Assembly (NCBI RefSeq): GCF_005938215.1
Contig: NZ_VCPD01000003.1
Coordinates: 1 to 64,000, forward strand
Source: Ruegeria sediminis
GTDB taxonomy: Bacteria; Pseudomonadota; Alphaproteobacteria; Rhodobacterales; Rhodobacteraceae
Length of the DNA: 64,000 nt
Direction of reading: 5' to 3'
This document shows, in pieces, positions 40,505-49,832 of the stretch; position 1 is the first letter of the stretch, and the number at the start of each line of letters is the position of its first letter. The notes under the pieces are model-generated. The model was not told where the DNA came from. It did no database searches and saw nothing but the letters and a program-made list of their open reading frames with translations. A program made the translations under genes and the position numbers.

Positions 40505-41308
40505 TCAGTCGGCGCTGTTGACCTGCGCCAGGTCCGGTCGGGGCAGTGTGTCCAGCAGGCGGAACACCTCGGCCCGGCAGGCCGTTCCGGCCCAGTCCGG
40601 CGGGAAGAACACCGGCGGCAGGTCCGGGTGGCGCAACACGACCCGGCGCCACCGGTGCACGATCAGGGTGCGCAGCGTGGCGGTCTGCAGCGGCGAGGGC
40701 TGCCAGTTCGCGGGGCGGGTCTCGTGGGCATGGCGGGCGGCGTCTCGCAGGCTGCTGCAAGCCTCGCGCAGCTCTGGCGGGCACAGCCGGTTCTGCAGCC
40801 AGGCGGGCGCCGAGCGCGCGGTGACCTCGAAGGCAACGAGGTCGTCGCAGTTCCGGGGCAGCGGCCCGGCGCCGAGCGCCACGTTGCGCCCGATGGCGGT
40901 ATAGTGCCGGGTGAGCATGAGATCGTCGAGCGTGTGGATGCCCGGCCCGTCCTCGGCGATCAGCAGATGCCAGTTTTCGGGCGTCACCGGGTCGCGGTCG
41001 TAGATGCGCGGCGTGACGCGCGCGGATTGTTCGCGGCCGTATTCGGTCAGGAAATGCATCGAGGCACGGCCGCTGCGGGTGCTTTCGATCCAGCCGTCCT
41101 TGCGCAGCCGGTGCAGGGCGACGCGCATGGCTTCGGGCTTGATCCCCATGGGTTCGATGATGCGGGTCAGCGCGCCGCCGGAAATCTTGGCCCCGCGATC
41201 CTGCGCCAGGTCGCCGAACAGCGACACGATGATCGACCAGACGCGTTGGTTCTGAGGGTCGGCCAACTCGGCCACCGCCGCGTCGAACCAGGTAAATTCA
41301 TTGGTCAT
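40505..41308 (-). CDS. paaX: PaaX-family transcriptional regulator
   Basis: ATG 41308, 267 residues. It has the N-terminal winged helix (SLFGDLAQDRGAKISGGALT, GIKPEAMRVALHRLRKDGWI) and the PaaX C-terminal region (LREACSSLRDAARHAHETRP, VHRWRRVVLRHPDLPPVFFP). In E. coli PaaX represses paa genes and is released by phenylacetyl-CoA. Here it lies 70 bp downstream of paaZ on the same strand. A TetR-type regulator is also present in the locus. Confidence 0.93.
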   Translation of the reverse strand: MTNEFTWFDAAVAELADPQNQRVWSIIVSLFGDLAQDRGAKISGGALTRIIEPMGIKPEAMRVALHRLRKDGWIESTRSGRASMHFLTEYGREQSARVTPRIYDRDPVTPENWHLLIAEDGPGIHTLDDLMLTRHYTAIGRNVALGAGPLPRNCDDLVAFEVTARSAPAWLQNRLCPPELREACSSLRDAARHAHETRPANWQPSPLQTATLRTLIVHRWRRVVLRHPDLPPVFFPPDWAGTACRAEVFRLLDTLPRPDLAQVNSAD

Positions 41309-41378
41309 GGGACCAGTCTAAGGCCCCATGACCGATAAGGAAATCAGAATTGTCCACAAGGCCACAACAATGCGGGGC

Positions 41379-43409
41379 CTAGTAGGCGTTCATGGTCAAC
41401 AGCTCGTATTCCGCCACCATCTCGTCGTCCTGGTTGGTCAGGGTGACGTGCCAGCGCACCTCGCCGTAGTCGTCGGTGCGCCGGGTCTTTTTCTTGACCG
41501 TCAGGCGCACCTTGATGCTGTCTCCCGCGCTGACCGGCTTCATGAAGCGCAGCCCGTCGAGGCCGGTATTGGCCAGCACCGGCCCTTCGTTCGGTTCGAC
41601 GAAAAGGCCGGCGGCGAAGGACAGCAGCAGGTAACCATGCGCCACGCGGCCCGGGAAGAACGGGTTCCGCCTGGCGGCGGCGTCGTCCATGTGGGCATAG
41701 AAGGTGTCGCCGGTGAAATGGGCGAACTGCTCGATGTCGTCCAGCGTGACCGTGCGCGGGGCGGTGTGCAGCGTCTCGCCGATCGCCAGCTCTCCGAACC
41801 GGCGGGTGAAGGGGTGGGCCGGGCCGGTGTTTTCCGGCGCGCCGGGCACCCATGTCCCGCCGATGGCGGCCAGCATTTCCGGCGAGCCCTGCACCGCGGT
41901 GCGCTGCATGTAGTGTTTCACGCCGCGCACGCCGCCCATTTCCTCGCCGCCACCGGCGCGGCCGGGGCCGCCGTGGACCATGTGCGGCAGGGGCGAGCCG
42001 TGGCCGGTGGATTCCTTCATCGACGTGCGATCGTTGATGTAGATGCGCCCGTGATAGGCGCCCGCGCCCAGCACCACGTCGCGGGCGACGGTCGGGTCAT
42101 GGGTGATGACCGAAGTGACCAGTGAGCCTTGCCCGCGGTTGGCTATGGCGATGGCGTGATCCAGGTCCCGGTAGCCCATGATGGTGGACACGGGGCCGAA
42201 GGCTTCGGTGTCGTGCACCCGCTGGGCCTTGTCCGGGTCGGCGCAATGGAACAGCATCGGCGGCACGAAAGCGCCCTTGCCCGCGTCGGCGCCCTGCACC
42301 TCGAAGGCGTCGGGGTCGCCGAAGACGCGCTCGGCCTCCTGTCCGATGATCCCGGCCTTGGCCAGAACGTCGGCCTTCTGCCCGTTCGAGACCAGCGCGC
42401 CCATGCGGGTGGTTTCCAGCCGGGGATCGCCGATCACGGTTTTGGCGAGCCGGTCCGAGAGCACCTCGATCACCGCCTCGACGCGCGTCTGCGGCGCGAT
42501 GATGCGGCGGATGGCGGTGCATTTCTGTCCCGCCTTGGTGGTCATCTCGCGGCTGACTTCCTTGACGAAGAGGTCGAATTCAGGCGTACCCGGTTCGGCG
42601 TCGGGGCCGAGGATCGAGGCGTTGAGGCTGTCCTGCTCGGCCACGAAGCGCACCGAGTTCCGCAGGATCACGGGGTTCTGCCGCAGTTTCATGGCGGTGT
42701 CCGCCGAGCCGGTGAAGCTGACCACGTCCTGGCAGGTGAGGCGGTCCAGCATGTCGCCCAAGCCGCCCGAGACCAGCTGTAGCGCGCCCGCGGGCAGGAT
42801 GCCGCTGTCGAGCATGATGCGAACCGCCAGTTCGGTGACGTAGCAGCTGTTGGTGGCCGGTTTCACGATGGCCGGAACGCCCGCAAGCAGGGTCGGGGCC
42901 AGCTTCTCCAGCATTCCCCAGACCGGGAAGTTGAAGGCGTTGATATGGACCGCGACGCCCTGGAGGGGCGTGCAGACGTGCTGGCCCAGGAAGGTGCCGT
43001 GACGCGACAGCTGCTCGACATCGCCGTCCAGATAGACATGGCCGTCGGGCATTTCGCGGCGGCCTTTCGAGGCGAAGACGAACATGGTGCCGACGCCGCC
43101 GTCGATGTCGATCAGGTGATCGCTTTGGGTGGCGCCGGTGTTGAAGCTGAGGTCGTAGAGCGCCTGTTTCTGCGCGTTCAGCGCCTGCGCCAGCGCCTTG
43201 AGCATCTTGGCGCGCTCGTGGAAGGTCAGCTTGCGCAGCGCCGGGCCGCCGGTGTTGCGGGCGAAGTCCAGCATCGCCTGCACGTCGAGCGCCGAGTTGC
43301 CGGCAGTCGCGAAAGGCTCGCCGGTGATGGCCGAGGCGATGGTGCGGGCGCCGGCGCCGGGGGCGATCCAGGTTCCGGCGGCAAAGCTGGAGATCTCGAG
43401 AAGGCTCAT
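41379..43409 (-). CDS. paaZ: Oxepin-CoA hydrolase / 3-oxo-5,6-dehydrosuberyl-CoA semialdehyde dehydrogenase
   Basis: A bifunctional 676-residue protein. Residues 1-520 are an aldehyde dehydrogenase with general base Glu258 ([11 protein letters not shown]) and nucleophile Cys297 ([12 protein letters not shown]). Residues 530-676 are a MaoC-type hot-dog hydratase ([34 protein letters not shown]). It opens the oxepin-CoA ring and oxidises the resulting aldehyde. Both catalytic residues of the dehydrogenase are kept, so it should carry out the complete catabolic reaction, unlike the hydratase-only versions that feed tropone-type products. Confidence 0.96.
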   Translation of the reverse strand: MSLLEISSFAAGTWIAPGAGARTIASAITGEPFATAGNSALDVQAMLDFARNTGGPALRKLTFHERAKMLKALAQALNAQKQALYDLSFNTGATQSDHLIDIDGGVGTMFVFASKGRREMPDGHVYLDGDVEQLSRHGTFLGQHVCTPLQGVAVHINAFNFPVWGMLEKLAPTLLAGVPAIVKPATNSCYVTELAVRIMLDSGILPAGALQLVSGGLGDMLDRLTCQDVVSFTGSADTAMKLRQNPVILRNSVRFVAEQDSLNASILGPDAEPGTPEFDLFVKEVSREMTTKAGQKCTAIRRIIAPQTRVEAVIEVLSDRLAKTVIGDPRLETTRMGALVSNGQKADVLAKAGIIGQEAERVFGDPDAFEVQGADAGKGAFVPPMLFHCADPDKAQRVHDTEAFGPVSTIMGYRDLDHAIAIANRGQGSLVTSVITHDPTVARDVVLGAGAYHGRIYINDRTSMKESTGHGSPLPHMVHGGPGRAGGGEEMGGVRGVKHYMQRTAVQGSPEMLAAIGGTWVPGAPENTGPAHPFTRRFGELAIGETLHTAPRTVTLDDIEQFAHFTGDTFYAHMDDAAARRNPFFPGRVAHGYLLLSFAAGLFVEPNEGPVLANTGLDGLRFMKPVSAGDSIKVRLTVKKKTRRTDDYGEVRWHVTLTNQDDEMVAEYELLTMNAY

Positions 43410-43451
43410 GTCAGTCCCCTTTCCGGGTCGGTTGAGGCAGGGCGCCGCGGG

Positions 43452-44804
43452 TCAGTGACCCAGCGCTCCCATTTGCTCTGGCAGGTAGAGTACCACGATC
43501 GGCACCAGCACGATCAGGGCAAGGCGGAAGATGTCGGCGACCCAGAACGGGGTCACGCCGCGGAAGATGGTTCCGGTCGAGACGTCGCCGACCACGCCCT
43601 TGAGGATGAAGACGTTCAGGCCCACGGGCGGGGTGATCAGCGAGATCTCGGTCACCACGACGACGACGATGCCGAACCAGATCGGATCGTAGCCCAGCGA
43701 GGTGACGAGCGGAAAGAAGATCGGCACCGTCAGCAGCAGCATCGACAGCGATTCGAACACGCAGCCGAGGATGATGTAGATGCCGAGGATCATCAGGATC
43801 ACCACGAAGGGCGCCACGTCATAGGCTGTCACCATCGTGATCAGCGCCTCGGGCAGCCCGGCGAGGTTGATGAAGTTGGAAAAGATCTGCGCCCCGATCA
43901 GCACCGCGAACAGCGCAGCGGCGGTGAACGTGGTCTCTTTCAGCACCTCGAAGGTCGAACCCAGGGTCAGACCGCCGCGCATCAGCGCGATCAGGAAGGC
44001 GCCGGCCGCGCCCATGCCCGCCGCCTCGGTGGGCGAGAAGGTCAGGTTCAGCGGGTGGAAATCGAAGGCGCCGTAAAGCCCGCCGATGACCAGGAAGAAC
44101 AGCAGCAGCACCGCCCAGACCGAGCCAAGTGCCCGGAACCGTTCGCCCCAGTCCGCGCGTTCGCCGGCGGGACCGGCCTCGGGGTTGCGCCAGACGGTCC
44201 AGCGCACGGCGAAGAGGTAGAACAGGATGCCGAGCAGGCCCGGGATGATCCCGGCCATGAACAGCTTGCCGATCGAGGTTTCGGTCAGCAGGCCGTAGAT
44301 CACCAGGATCACCGAGGGCGGGATCAGGATGCCCAGCGTGCCGCCCGCGGCGATCGAGGCGGTGGAAAGCTCGTCGGAATAGCCATAGCGGCGCATCTGC
44401 GGCATGGCGACCTTGGACATGGTGGCCGCGGTGGCAAGTGACGAGCCGCAGATGGCCGAAAAGCCGCCGCAGGCGGCGACGGTCGCCATCGCGATGCCGC
44501 CGCGCAGGTGGCCGAGAAAGGCGTTGGACACGGCGTACAGTTCGCGCGCCATGCCGCCCTTGTTCACGAAAAGTCCCATGAGAATGAAAAGCGGCACGAC
44601 CGACAGGCCGTAGTCCTGCGCCGTATCCATGATCTGGCGGCCCACCATCGACATCGCGGCCTTCAGCCCGCGCTCGTCGAAGATCGAGCCGCCGCGTTCA
44701 TAGGCGAAGCCCAGCGTGCCGACGAGGCCCATTGCGAACACGATGGGCAGGCGCATCAGCACCAGTATCAGGACAAGGGCGAATCCGATCAGGGCGGCGG
44801 TCAT
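43452..44804 (-). CDS. TRAP transporter large permease (DctM type)
   Basis: ATG 44804 overlaps the small permease stop (ATGA). The 450 residues have about 12 hydrophobic segments and DctM motifs (AICGSSLATAATMSKVAMPQM, shortened: SSLATAATMSKV; GTLGILIPPSVILVIYG; ILGCVFESLSMLLLTVPIFF). It forms the ion-coupled channel of the transporter. Gene order P-Q-M in one minus-strand operon; position inside the paa locus suggests uptake of an aromatic acid. Confidence 0.93.
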   Translation of the reverse strand: MTAALIGFALVLILVLMRLPIVFAMGLVGTLGFAYERGGSIFDERGLKAAMSMVGRQIMDTAQDYGLSVVPLFILMGLFVNKGGMARELYAVSNAFLGHLRGGIAMATVAACGGFSAICGSSLATAATMSKVAMPQMRRYGYSDELSTASIAAGGTLGILIPPSVILVIYGLLTETSIGKLFMAGIIPGLLGILFYLFAVRWTVWRNPEAGPAGERADWGERFRALGSVWAVLLLFFLVIGGLYGAFDFHPLNLTFSPTEAAGMGAAGAFLIALMRGGLTLGSTFEVLKETTFTAAALFAVLIGAQIFSNFINLAGLPEALITMVTAYDVAPFVVILMILGIYIILGCVFESLSMLLLTVPIFFPLVTSLGYDPIWFGIVVVVVTEISLITPPVGLNVFILKGVVGDVSTGTIFRGVTPFWVADIFRLALIVLVPIVVLYLPEQMGALGH

Positions 44805-45307
44805 TTGGCATGCTCCGACAGGGCGTGGGGGGCAAAGAGGTGCAGTAGGCCGGTGATGATCATCGCGACGGCGGTGATCGCCACGGAGATCGCGATGAAC
44901 CAGCCCACGTAATAGGTGGGGATCGCCAAGTATTCGGTGACGTCGCCGTATTCGCGCGAGCGTTCGGACAGGACCCAGACCTGCTGGACGGGCCAGAACA
45001 GCATGGCGCCGCTCACCAGGTAGATGACCGCGTCGCGGAGCCGGTTTAGCCGCAGGCGGTGGAAGATGCCGTCGGTCAGGTCCACGGCGATCTGACCGTC
45101 GGTGACCGAGATGATCGGCAGGACTGAAAAGACCAGAATGGCCATCAGGATGCGGGTCAATTCGGTCGCGGCCTCGATCGGAGAATTGAAGACCGACCGC
45201 AGGATCACGTCACAGAAGGTCATCACCATCAGGATGAACAGGGCGATGCAGGCCACGACGACAGGCAGGATGCTGACGCGGCGCACGAGGTGGATGAGAG
45301 ATGTCAT
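44801..45307 (-). CDS. TRAP transporter small permease (DctQ type)
   Basis: ATG 45307, 168 residues, four predicted transmembrane helices (VVVACIALFILMVMTFCDVI, ILMAILVFSVLPIISVT, AVIYLVSGAMLFW, VGWFIAISVAITAVAMIITG). The pattern DVILRSVFNSPIEAATELTR is typical DctQ. It partners the large permease. Confidence 0.92.
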   Translation of the reverse strand: MTSLIHLVRRVSILPVVVACIALFILMVMTFCDVILRSVFNSPIEAATELTRILMAILVFSVLPIISVTDGQIAVDLTDGIFHRLRLNRLRDAVIYLVSGAMLFWPVQQVWVLSERSREYGDVTEYLAIPTYYVGWFIAISVAITAVAMIITGLLHLFAPHALSEHAK

Positions 45308-45333
45308 GCGGCTCCTCCCGCGGGTTCCGACGT

Positions 45334-45359
45334 GGGGGCGGCGGCACGCCGCCGCCCCC
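45334..45359 (-). other. GC-rich hairpin between TRAP binding-protein and permease genes
   Basis: GGGGGCGGCGG (45334-45344) and CCGCCGCCCCC (45349-45359) pair perfectly around four bases, with no T-run. Such structures after a binding-protein gene usually protect its mRNA and lower permease expression. Confidence 0.7.
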
Positions 45360-45368
45360 GGAACGGAC

Positions 45369-46388
45369 TTAGTTCGACGCCATTTCCGACTTGATCATGT
45401 CGTAGGCGGCCTGGGCATCGACGCCCGTGGCGGCGACTTCGGCGATGACCTGTTCGCGGATGTCGGCGGCGATGGCACCGAACTTCTCGAGGTCGGCGTC
45501 GGTGGCCGCGTTGATGGCGTTGCCCTCGGCGGCCTGGGTTTCCTCGCGGCCGATCGTGTCGATCTCGTCCCAGATCTTGCCGATCTCGCGGCTCAGCGGT
45601 TCGCCGAAGACCTTCTCATCCAGCGCCTTCTGGATGTCTTCGGGCAGGTCGGCGAAGGTGTCCTCGTTCATGATGAAGGCGAAGGACCCGCGGTAGAGGC
45701 CGCCCGGCATCTCGTAGACGTTCTGCGCCACTTCGGTCAGCTTGAAGCCCTTGCGGGATTCAAAGGGCATGACCACGCCGTCCGCCGCCTTGGAGGCCAG
45801 CGTTTCATAGACCTTGGGGGCGGGAACCTGGATGCCGGTCGCGCCCAGGGCGGTGCCCACGTCGCCGCCGACCCCGCCGGGGATGCGGACCTTGAGGCCC
45901 GAGATCTGGCCCAGGTCGGTCACCGCGGCACCGGAATGCAGCTGCGCCGGGCCGTGGGTGTGAAGCGCGATCACCTTGACGCCGCGATGCTCTTCGGCCT
46001 GGCTCAGGTATTTCTCGTAGGCGCGCCAGTAGGCGACCGAGGCGGCCTCGGCCGAGCCTTCATAGCCGGGCAGTTCGATCAGCTTGGTGGTGACGAAACG
46101 GCCGGGCTGGTAGCCGTGGAAGATGATCGAGGCGTCGGCCGCGCCGTCCATGATCAGGTCCATCTGCGCCGGCGGCGGGGCGATGCCCAGCTTGAGTTCC
46201 GCAGTCACCTGACCGTCGGTGGCCTCTTCGATCATCTCGACGAACTTGGGCCACATCTTGTCGTTTATGCCATGGGTCGGCGGCGCCCAGCTGGAGATGG
46301 TCAGCGTGTAGTCCGCCGCCATCGCCACGGTGCCGCTGACGGCCAGCGCCGCCGAAGCCAATAGGGTGGTCAGTTTGGTGATTTTCAT
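45369..46388 (-). CDS. TRAP transporter periplasmic substrate-binding protein (DctP type)
   Basis: ATG 46388 after GGAGGAGGATATCC, a very strong ribosome-binding site. Signal peptide 1-24 (LLASAALAVSGTVAMAA). The DctP fold shows in LTISSWAPPTHGINDKMWPK, LKVRIPGGVGGDVGTALGAT and the conserved ligand arginine region of that segment. 339 residues. The ligand is not deducible, though phenylacetate or a related aromatic acid is plausible from context. Confidence 0.93.
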   Translation of the reverse strand: MKITKLTTLLASAALAVSGTVAMAADYTLTISSWAPPTHGINDKMWPKFVEMIEEATDGQVTAELKLGIAPPPAQMDLIMDGAADASIIFHGYQPGRFVTTKLIELPGYEGSAEAASVAYWRAYEKYLSQAEEHRGVKVIALHTHGPAQLHSGAAVTDLGQISGLKVRIPGGVGGDVGTALGATGIQVPAPKVYETLASKAADGVVMPFESRKGFKLTEVAQNVYEMPGGLYRGSFAFIMNEDTFADLPEDIQKALDEKVFGEPLSREIGKIWDEIDTIGREETQAAEGNAINAATDADLEKFGAIAADIREQVIAEVAATGVDAQAAYDMIKSEMASN

Positions 46389-46449
46389 GACTGGATATCC
46401 TCCTCCAAAACGTGAGTCATTGATGCGTTAATGGTCCTTTTTGTAACCA

Positions 46450-48495
46450 TCAACAGGGTGCAAGCGCCTTGGCCCGATCCGCCAGAACCCATGAGTCCGG
46501 GCTTTCATCCGCGACCAAGTGCATGGTTTTCATGATGTTTTCCCAGCCTTGCGCATCGGCCAGGTGCATCGGCCCGCCGCGCCAGCGCGGAAATCCGTAG
46601 CCGTGCAACTGGACCATGTCGACGTCCTCGGGGCGCTCGGCGATTCCCTCCTCGACGATGCGCGCGCCTTCGTTGGCGAGCACGGCGAGCAGGCGGTCGG
46701 CGATCTGACGGGCGGTGTAGCCGTGCCGCTTGATGCCGCGACTGGCCGAGTAGTCTTCGATCAGCCCTTCCACTTCGGGGTCGCGTTCCGGAGTGCGCGC
46801 GCCCGGGGTGTATTTGTACCAGCCCTTGCCGCTGCGTTGTCCCAGGCGGCCCATTTCGCAGAGCGTGTCGGCGATGCGTTCGTACCGTTCGCCGGGCGCG
46901 CGGGTGGCGGCCTGCCGCTGGCGGTTGGCCCAGGCGATCTGCAGGCCGGTGAGATCCTGCAGTTCGAACGGCCCCATGGGCAGACCCTCGGCGCGCATTG
47001 CCGCGTCGATCTCGTGCGGCAGGGCGCCATCGGCCAGCAGGTATTCCGCTTCGCGCCGGTAGGCGGCCAGCATCCGGTTGCCGATGAAGCCGTCGCAGAT
47101 CCCGGACAGCACCGAAACCTTGCGCAACCGTTTGCCAAGCGCGAAGCCGGTCGCCAGAACTTCGGCAGATGTGTCGGGCGTCCTGACGATTTCCAGCAGT
47201 TTCATCACATGCGCCGGGCTGAAAAAGTGCAGGCCGAGGCAGCGGGACGGATTGGCGATGCCCTCGAAGATCAGGGTCGGGTCAAGGTAGGAGGTGTTGG
47301 TCGCCAGGATCGCGTCCGGCGACATCACCTGGGCCAGCCGGGCGAAAACGTCTTTTTTGACGTCGAGATCCTCGAAGACGGCTTCGATGGCCAGGTCGGC
47401 GGTCGCGGCGTCGGCGTAGCTGTCGGTGGGTGTCAGCCGGGCCAGCATCTCGGCCTTTGCCGCCTTGCTGATCTTGCCGCGCTTGACGCTGCTGTTGATC
47501 AGGCCGGCAACGCGGTCGCGGGCGTTGTCGGCCGCCTCGGCGTCGCGCTCGATCAGCGTCACGGACAGGCCGCCGCTCAGGCAGGCCATGGCGATGCCCG
47601 CGCCCATCAGGCCGCCGCCGACGATGGCGACCCGGTTCAGATCGCGCGGGGCGATGTCTTGGATCGCCTTGGGCTTGCTGACGACCCGTTCCGCGAAAAA
47701 AGCGTAGCGCAGGGCCCTGCTTTCGGCGGATTGGCGCAGTTCCACATGGAGCGCGCGTTCTTTCGGCTGACCTTCGGCAAAGGGCAGGGCGGACCACTGC
47801 AGCGCCTCGAGATTATGGAGCGGAGATTGTTGCCCCTTGGCGCGTTTGCGCAGATCGGCTGCGATGGCCGAATAGGCTTCGCCGTCCAGAGCCTCGGCCC
47901 TCCGGTCGCGTAGCTTTTCCGGGCGCGGCGGCAAGTCCCGCGCGAAGGCCAGCGCCGCCGACCTGAGATCGCCGGTCACGATCATGTCGATCCCGCCCAG
48001 CCGCTCCATCTCGGTGGCGTCGAGCAGTTTTCCGGAACAGGCCATGTCGATTGCGGCCTGCATCCCGATCAGGCGCGGCGCGCGTTGGGTGCCGCCTGCG
48101 CCGGGAATGAGGCCGACATTGACCTCGGGCAGGCCGAACTTCGTGCCCGACAGCGCGATGCGCCAGGCGCAGCCGAGGGCGATCTCAAAGCCGCCGCCCA
48201 GAACGGTTCCGTGCATGGCGGCGATAAAGGGGGTTTCGCTGTCCTCGAGCATCCGCACCACGTCGGGCAGGTGCGGTTCTTCGGCGGGACGGTCGAATTC
48301 CGACATGTCGCCGCCGGCGACGAAGGTGCGGCCTGCGCAGACCAGGATCGCGGCGCGCGCGCCCTGCACCTCGGCGACGGCCCGGGCCAGGCCCGCGCGC
48401 ACGGCGGTAGAGGTGGCGTTCACCGGCGGATTGTCGATCTCAACCCAGGCGATGTCGCCTTCTCGTGCAACGGAAACCACCGTGTCTTTTGCCAT
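46450..48495 (-). CDS. Fused enoyl-CoA hydratase / 3-hydroxyacyl-CoA dehydrogenase (FadJ-like, probable PaaF+PaaH role)
   Basis: ATG 48495 after GGGGGGCAGAC; 681 residues. Residues 1-185 are a crotonase fold (HGTVLGGGFEIALGCAWRIA; Glu in FGLPEVNVGLIPGAGGTQR). From about 290 there is an NAD-binding domain (RVAIVGGGLMGAGIAMACL), then the dehydrogenase catalytic His in LGLHFFSPAHVMKLLEIVR and two C-terminal 3HCDH domains (GFIGNRMLAAYRREAEYLL). No separate paaF or paaH gene is found, so this protein probably converts 2,3-dehydroadipyl-CoA to 3-oxoadipyl-CoA. It is divergent from paaG, with a shared operator candidate. Confidence 0.92.
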   Translation of the reverse strand: MAKDTVVSVAREGDIAWVEIDNPPVNATSTAVRAGLARAVAEVQGARAAILVCAGRTFVAGGDMSEFDRPAEEPHLPDVVRMLEDSETPFIAAMHGTVLGGGFEIALGCAWRIALSGTKFGLPEVNVGLIPGAGGTQRAPRLIGMQAAIDMACSGKLLDATEMERLGGIDMIVTGDLRSAALAFARDLPPRPEKLRDRRAEALDGEAYSAIAADLRKRAKGQQSPLHNLEALQWSALPFAEGQPKERALHVELRQSAESRALRYAFFAERVVSKPKAIQDIAPRDLNRVAIVGGGLMGAGIAMACLSGGLSVTLIERDAEAADNARDRVAGLINSSVKRGKISKAAKAEMLARLTPTDSYADAATADLAIEAVFEDLDVKKDVFARLAQVMSPDAILATNTSYLDPTLIFEGIANPSRCLGLHFFSPAHVMKLLEIVRTPDTSAEVLATGFALGKRLRKVSVLSGICDGFIGNRMLAAYRREAEYLLADGALPHEIDAAMRAEGLPMGPFELQDLTGLQIAWANRQRQAATRAPGERYERIADTLCEMGRLGQRSGKGWYKYTPGARTPERDPEVEGLIEDYSASRGIKRHGYTARQIADRLLAVLANEGARIVEEGIAERPEDVDMVQLHGYGFPRWRGGPMHLADAQGWENIMKTMHLVADESPDSWVLADRAKALAPC

Positions 48496-48543
48496 GTGTC
48501 TGCCCCCCAAATGCTCGGGAATCGATTTGCGAGGAATTTATTG

Positions 48544-48557
48544 ACCAACCGTTCGGT
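48544..48557. promoter_or_regulatory. PaaR operator candidate between the FadJ-like gene and paaG
   Basis: ACCAACCGTTCGGT is palindrome-like (AACCG-TT-CGGTT core). It lies 48 bp upstream of the FadJ-like ATG (minus) and 43 bp upstream of paaG (plus), with a TTGACC -35-like hexamer overlapping it. A related sequence precedes paaJ at 57797. TetR regulators bind such sites, and a PaaR-type gene closes the paaGIK operon. Confidence 0.55.
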
Positions 48558-48600
48558 TTATGCAAGAACAATGTTGTAACTTTCGCAAAGCGGGCTGGAT

Positions 48601-49386
48601 ATGACCGATACGATTCTTGCGCAAAGCCATGGGAATTGGGTGGAAATCACCCTCAACCGCCCGGACCGGCTGAACAGTTTCACGGATGAGATGCACTATG
48701 CCCTGCGCGCCGCGCTGGAAAAGGCGCGCGACGAAGGCGCCCGCGCGGTGCTGCTGACGGGCGCCGGCCGCGGTTTTTGCGCCGGTCAGGATCTGGGCGA
48801 CCGGGACCCGTCGAAAATGGACGGCCCGCCCGATCTGGGCAAGACGGTGCGGACCTTTTATGCGCCGCTCGTGCGCCTGATCCGGTCGCTGGAGTTTCCC
48901 GTGATCTGCGCGGTGAACGGCGTCGCCGCCGGGGCGGGTGCCAATCTTGCGCTGGCCTGCGACATCGTGCTGGCGGGGGAGTCGGCCAAGTTCATCCAAT
49001 CCTTTTCCAAGGTCGGGCTGATACCCGACACCGGCGGCAGCTGGCACCTGCCGCGCCTTCTGGGCGAGGCCCGCGCCAAGGGTCTGGCGCTGACCGCGCA
49101 GCCGCTGCCTGCGAAGCAGGCCGAGGAATGGGGGCTGATCTGGAAGGCGCTGCCGGATGACAAGCTGATGGGCGAGGCCCGCGCCATGGCGGAGCAGTTC
49201 GCCAACGGTCCGACCCTGGGCCTTGGCCTGACCAAGCAGAGCATCCAGGCGGCGGCGGTCAACACGCTGACGGATCATCTGGAGCTTGAGGCCGACGCCA
49301 TGAAGACATGCGGCGAAAGCGCGGATTATGCCGAGGGGGTGACGGCCTTTCTCGAAAAGCGCGCGCCAAATTTCCGGGGCAAATGA
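48601..49386 (+). CDS. paaG: 1,2-epoxyphenylacetyl-CoA isomerase
   Basis: ATG 48601, 261 residues, crotonase family. Characteristic elements: ITLNRPDRLNSFTDEMHYAL, the PaaG-type GFCAGQDLGDRD segment, oxyanion region GVAAGAGANLALACDIV and the FSKVGLIPDTGGSW catalytic loop with Asp. It turns the ring epoxide into the oxepin-CoA substrate of PaaZ. First gene of paaG-paaI-paaK-paaR; its stop overlaps paaI. Confidence 0.95.
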   Translation: MTDTILAQSHGNWVEITLNRPDRLNSFTDEMHYALRAALEKARDEGARAVLLTGAGRGFCAGQDLGDRDPSKMDGPPDLGKTVRTFYAPLVRLIRSLEFPVICAVNGVAAGAGANLALACDIVLAGESAKFIQSFSKVGLIPDTGGSWHLPRLLGEARAKGLALTAQPLPAKQAEEWGLIWKALPDDKLMGEARAMAEQFANGPTLGLGLTKQSIQAAAVNTLTDHLELEADAMKTCGESADYAEGVTAFLEKRAPNFRGK

Positions 49387-49817
49387 CCATGACGCCAAAG
49401 GAACGAGCGGAAAAGGCCGCCGCGGCCATGTGGGCCGGGGACAATGCCTCAAAATGGGCCGGAATGGCGATCACCCTTGTCGACGAGGGCACGGCGACGC
49501 TGGAAATGACCGTCGAACCGCACCATTGCAACGGCCATGGCATCTGTCATGGCGGCGTGACCTTCATGCTGGCCGACAGCGCCTTTGCCTTTGCCTGCAA
49601 CAGCCGCAACCAGTCCACGGTCGCGCAGCACAACGTGATCAGCTTCGTCGCGCCGGGGCAGCTTGGCGACCGGCTGATCGCGACCGCCAGCGAACTCAGC
49701 CTGACCGGGCGCAGCGGGATCTACGATGTCACCGTAACCAATCAGGACGGCCGCAAGATCGCCGAGTTCCGCGGGTTCTCGCGGGCGATCAACGGCACCC
49801 TGTTTGACGAGAATTGA
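49383..49817 (+). CDS. paaI: Hydroxyphenylacetyl-CoA thioesterase
   Basis: ATG 49383 overlaps the paaG stop (ATGA); 144 residues, hot-dog thioesterase. The PaaI motif HCNGHGICHGGVTFMLADSA, with the Asp near its end, is clear, and VAQHNVISFVAPGQLGDRLI follows. It releases CoA from dead-end intermediates, protecting the pathway from CoA depletion. Confidence 0.95.
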   Translation: MTMTPKERAEKAAAAMWAGDNASKWAGMAITLVDEGTATLEMTVEPHHCNGHGICHGGVTFMLADSAFAFACNSRNQSTVAQHNVISFVAPGQLGDRLIATASELSLTGRSGIYDVTVTNQDGRKIAEFRGFSRAINGTLFDEN

Positions 49818-49832
49818 GGCGAGGAGGACGCC

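Noticed and set aside
39467..41338. Very long plus-strand frame (over 600 codons) opposite the alpha/beta hydrolase and paaX
   Set aside because: It is antisense to two well-recognised genes; long open antisense frames are normal at this GC content. The composition is Arg/Gly/His/Gln-rich and without a family.
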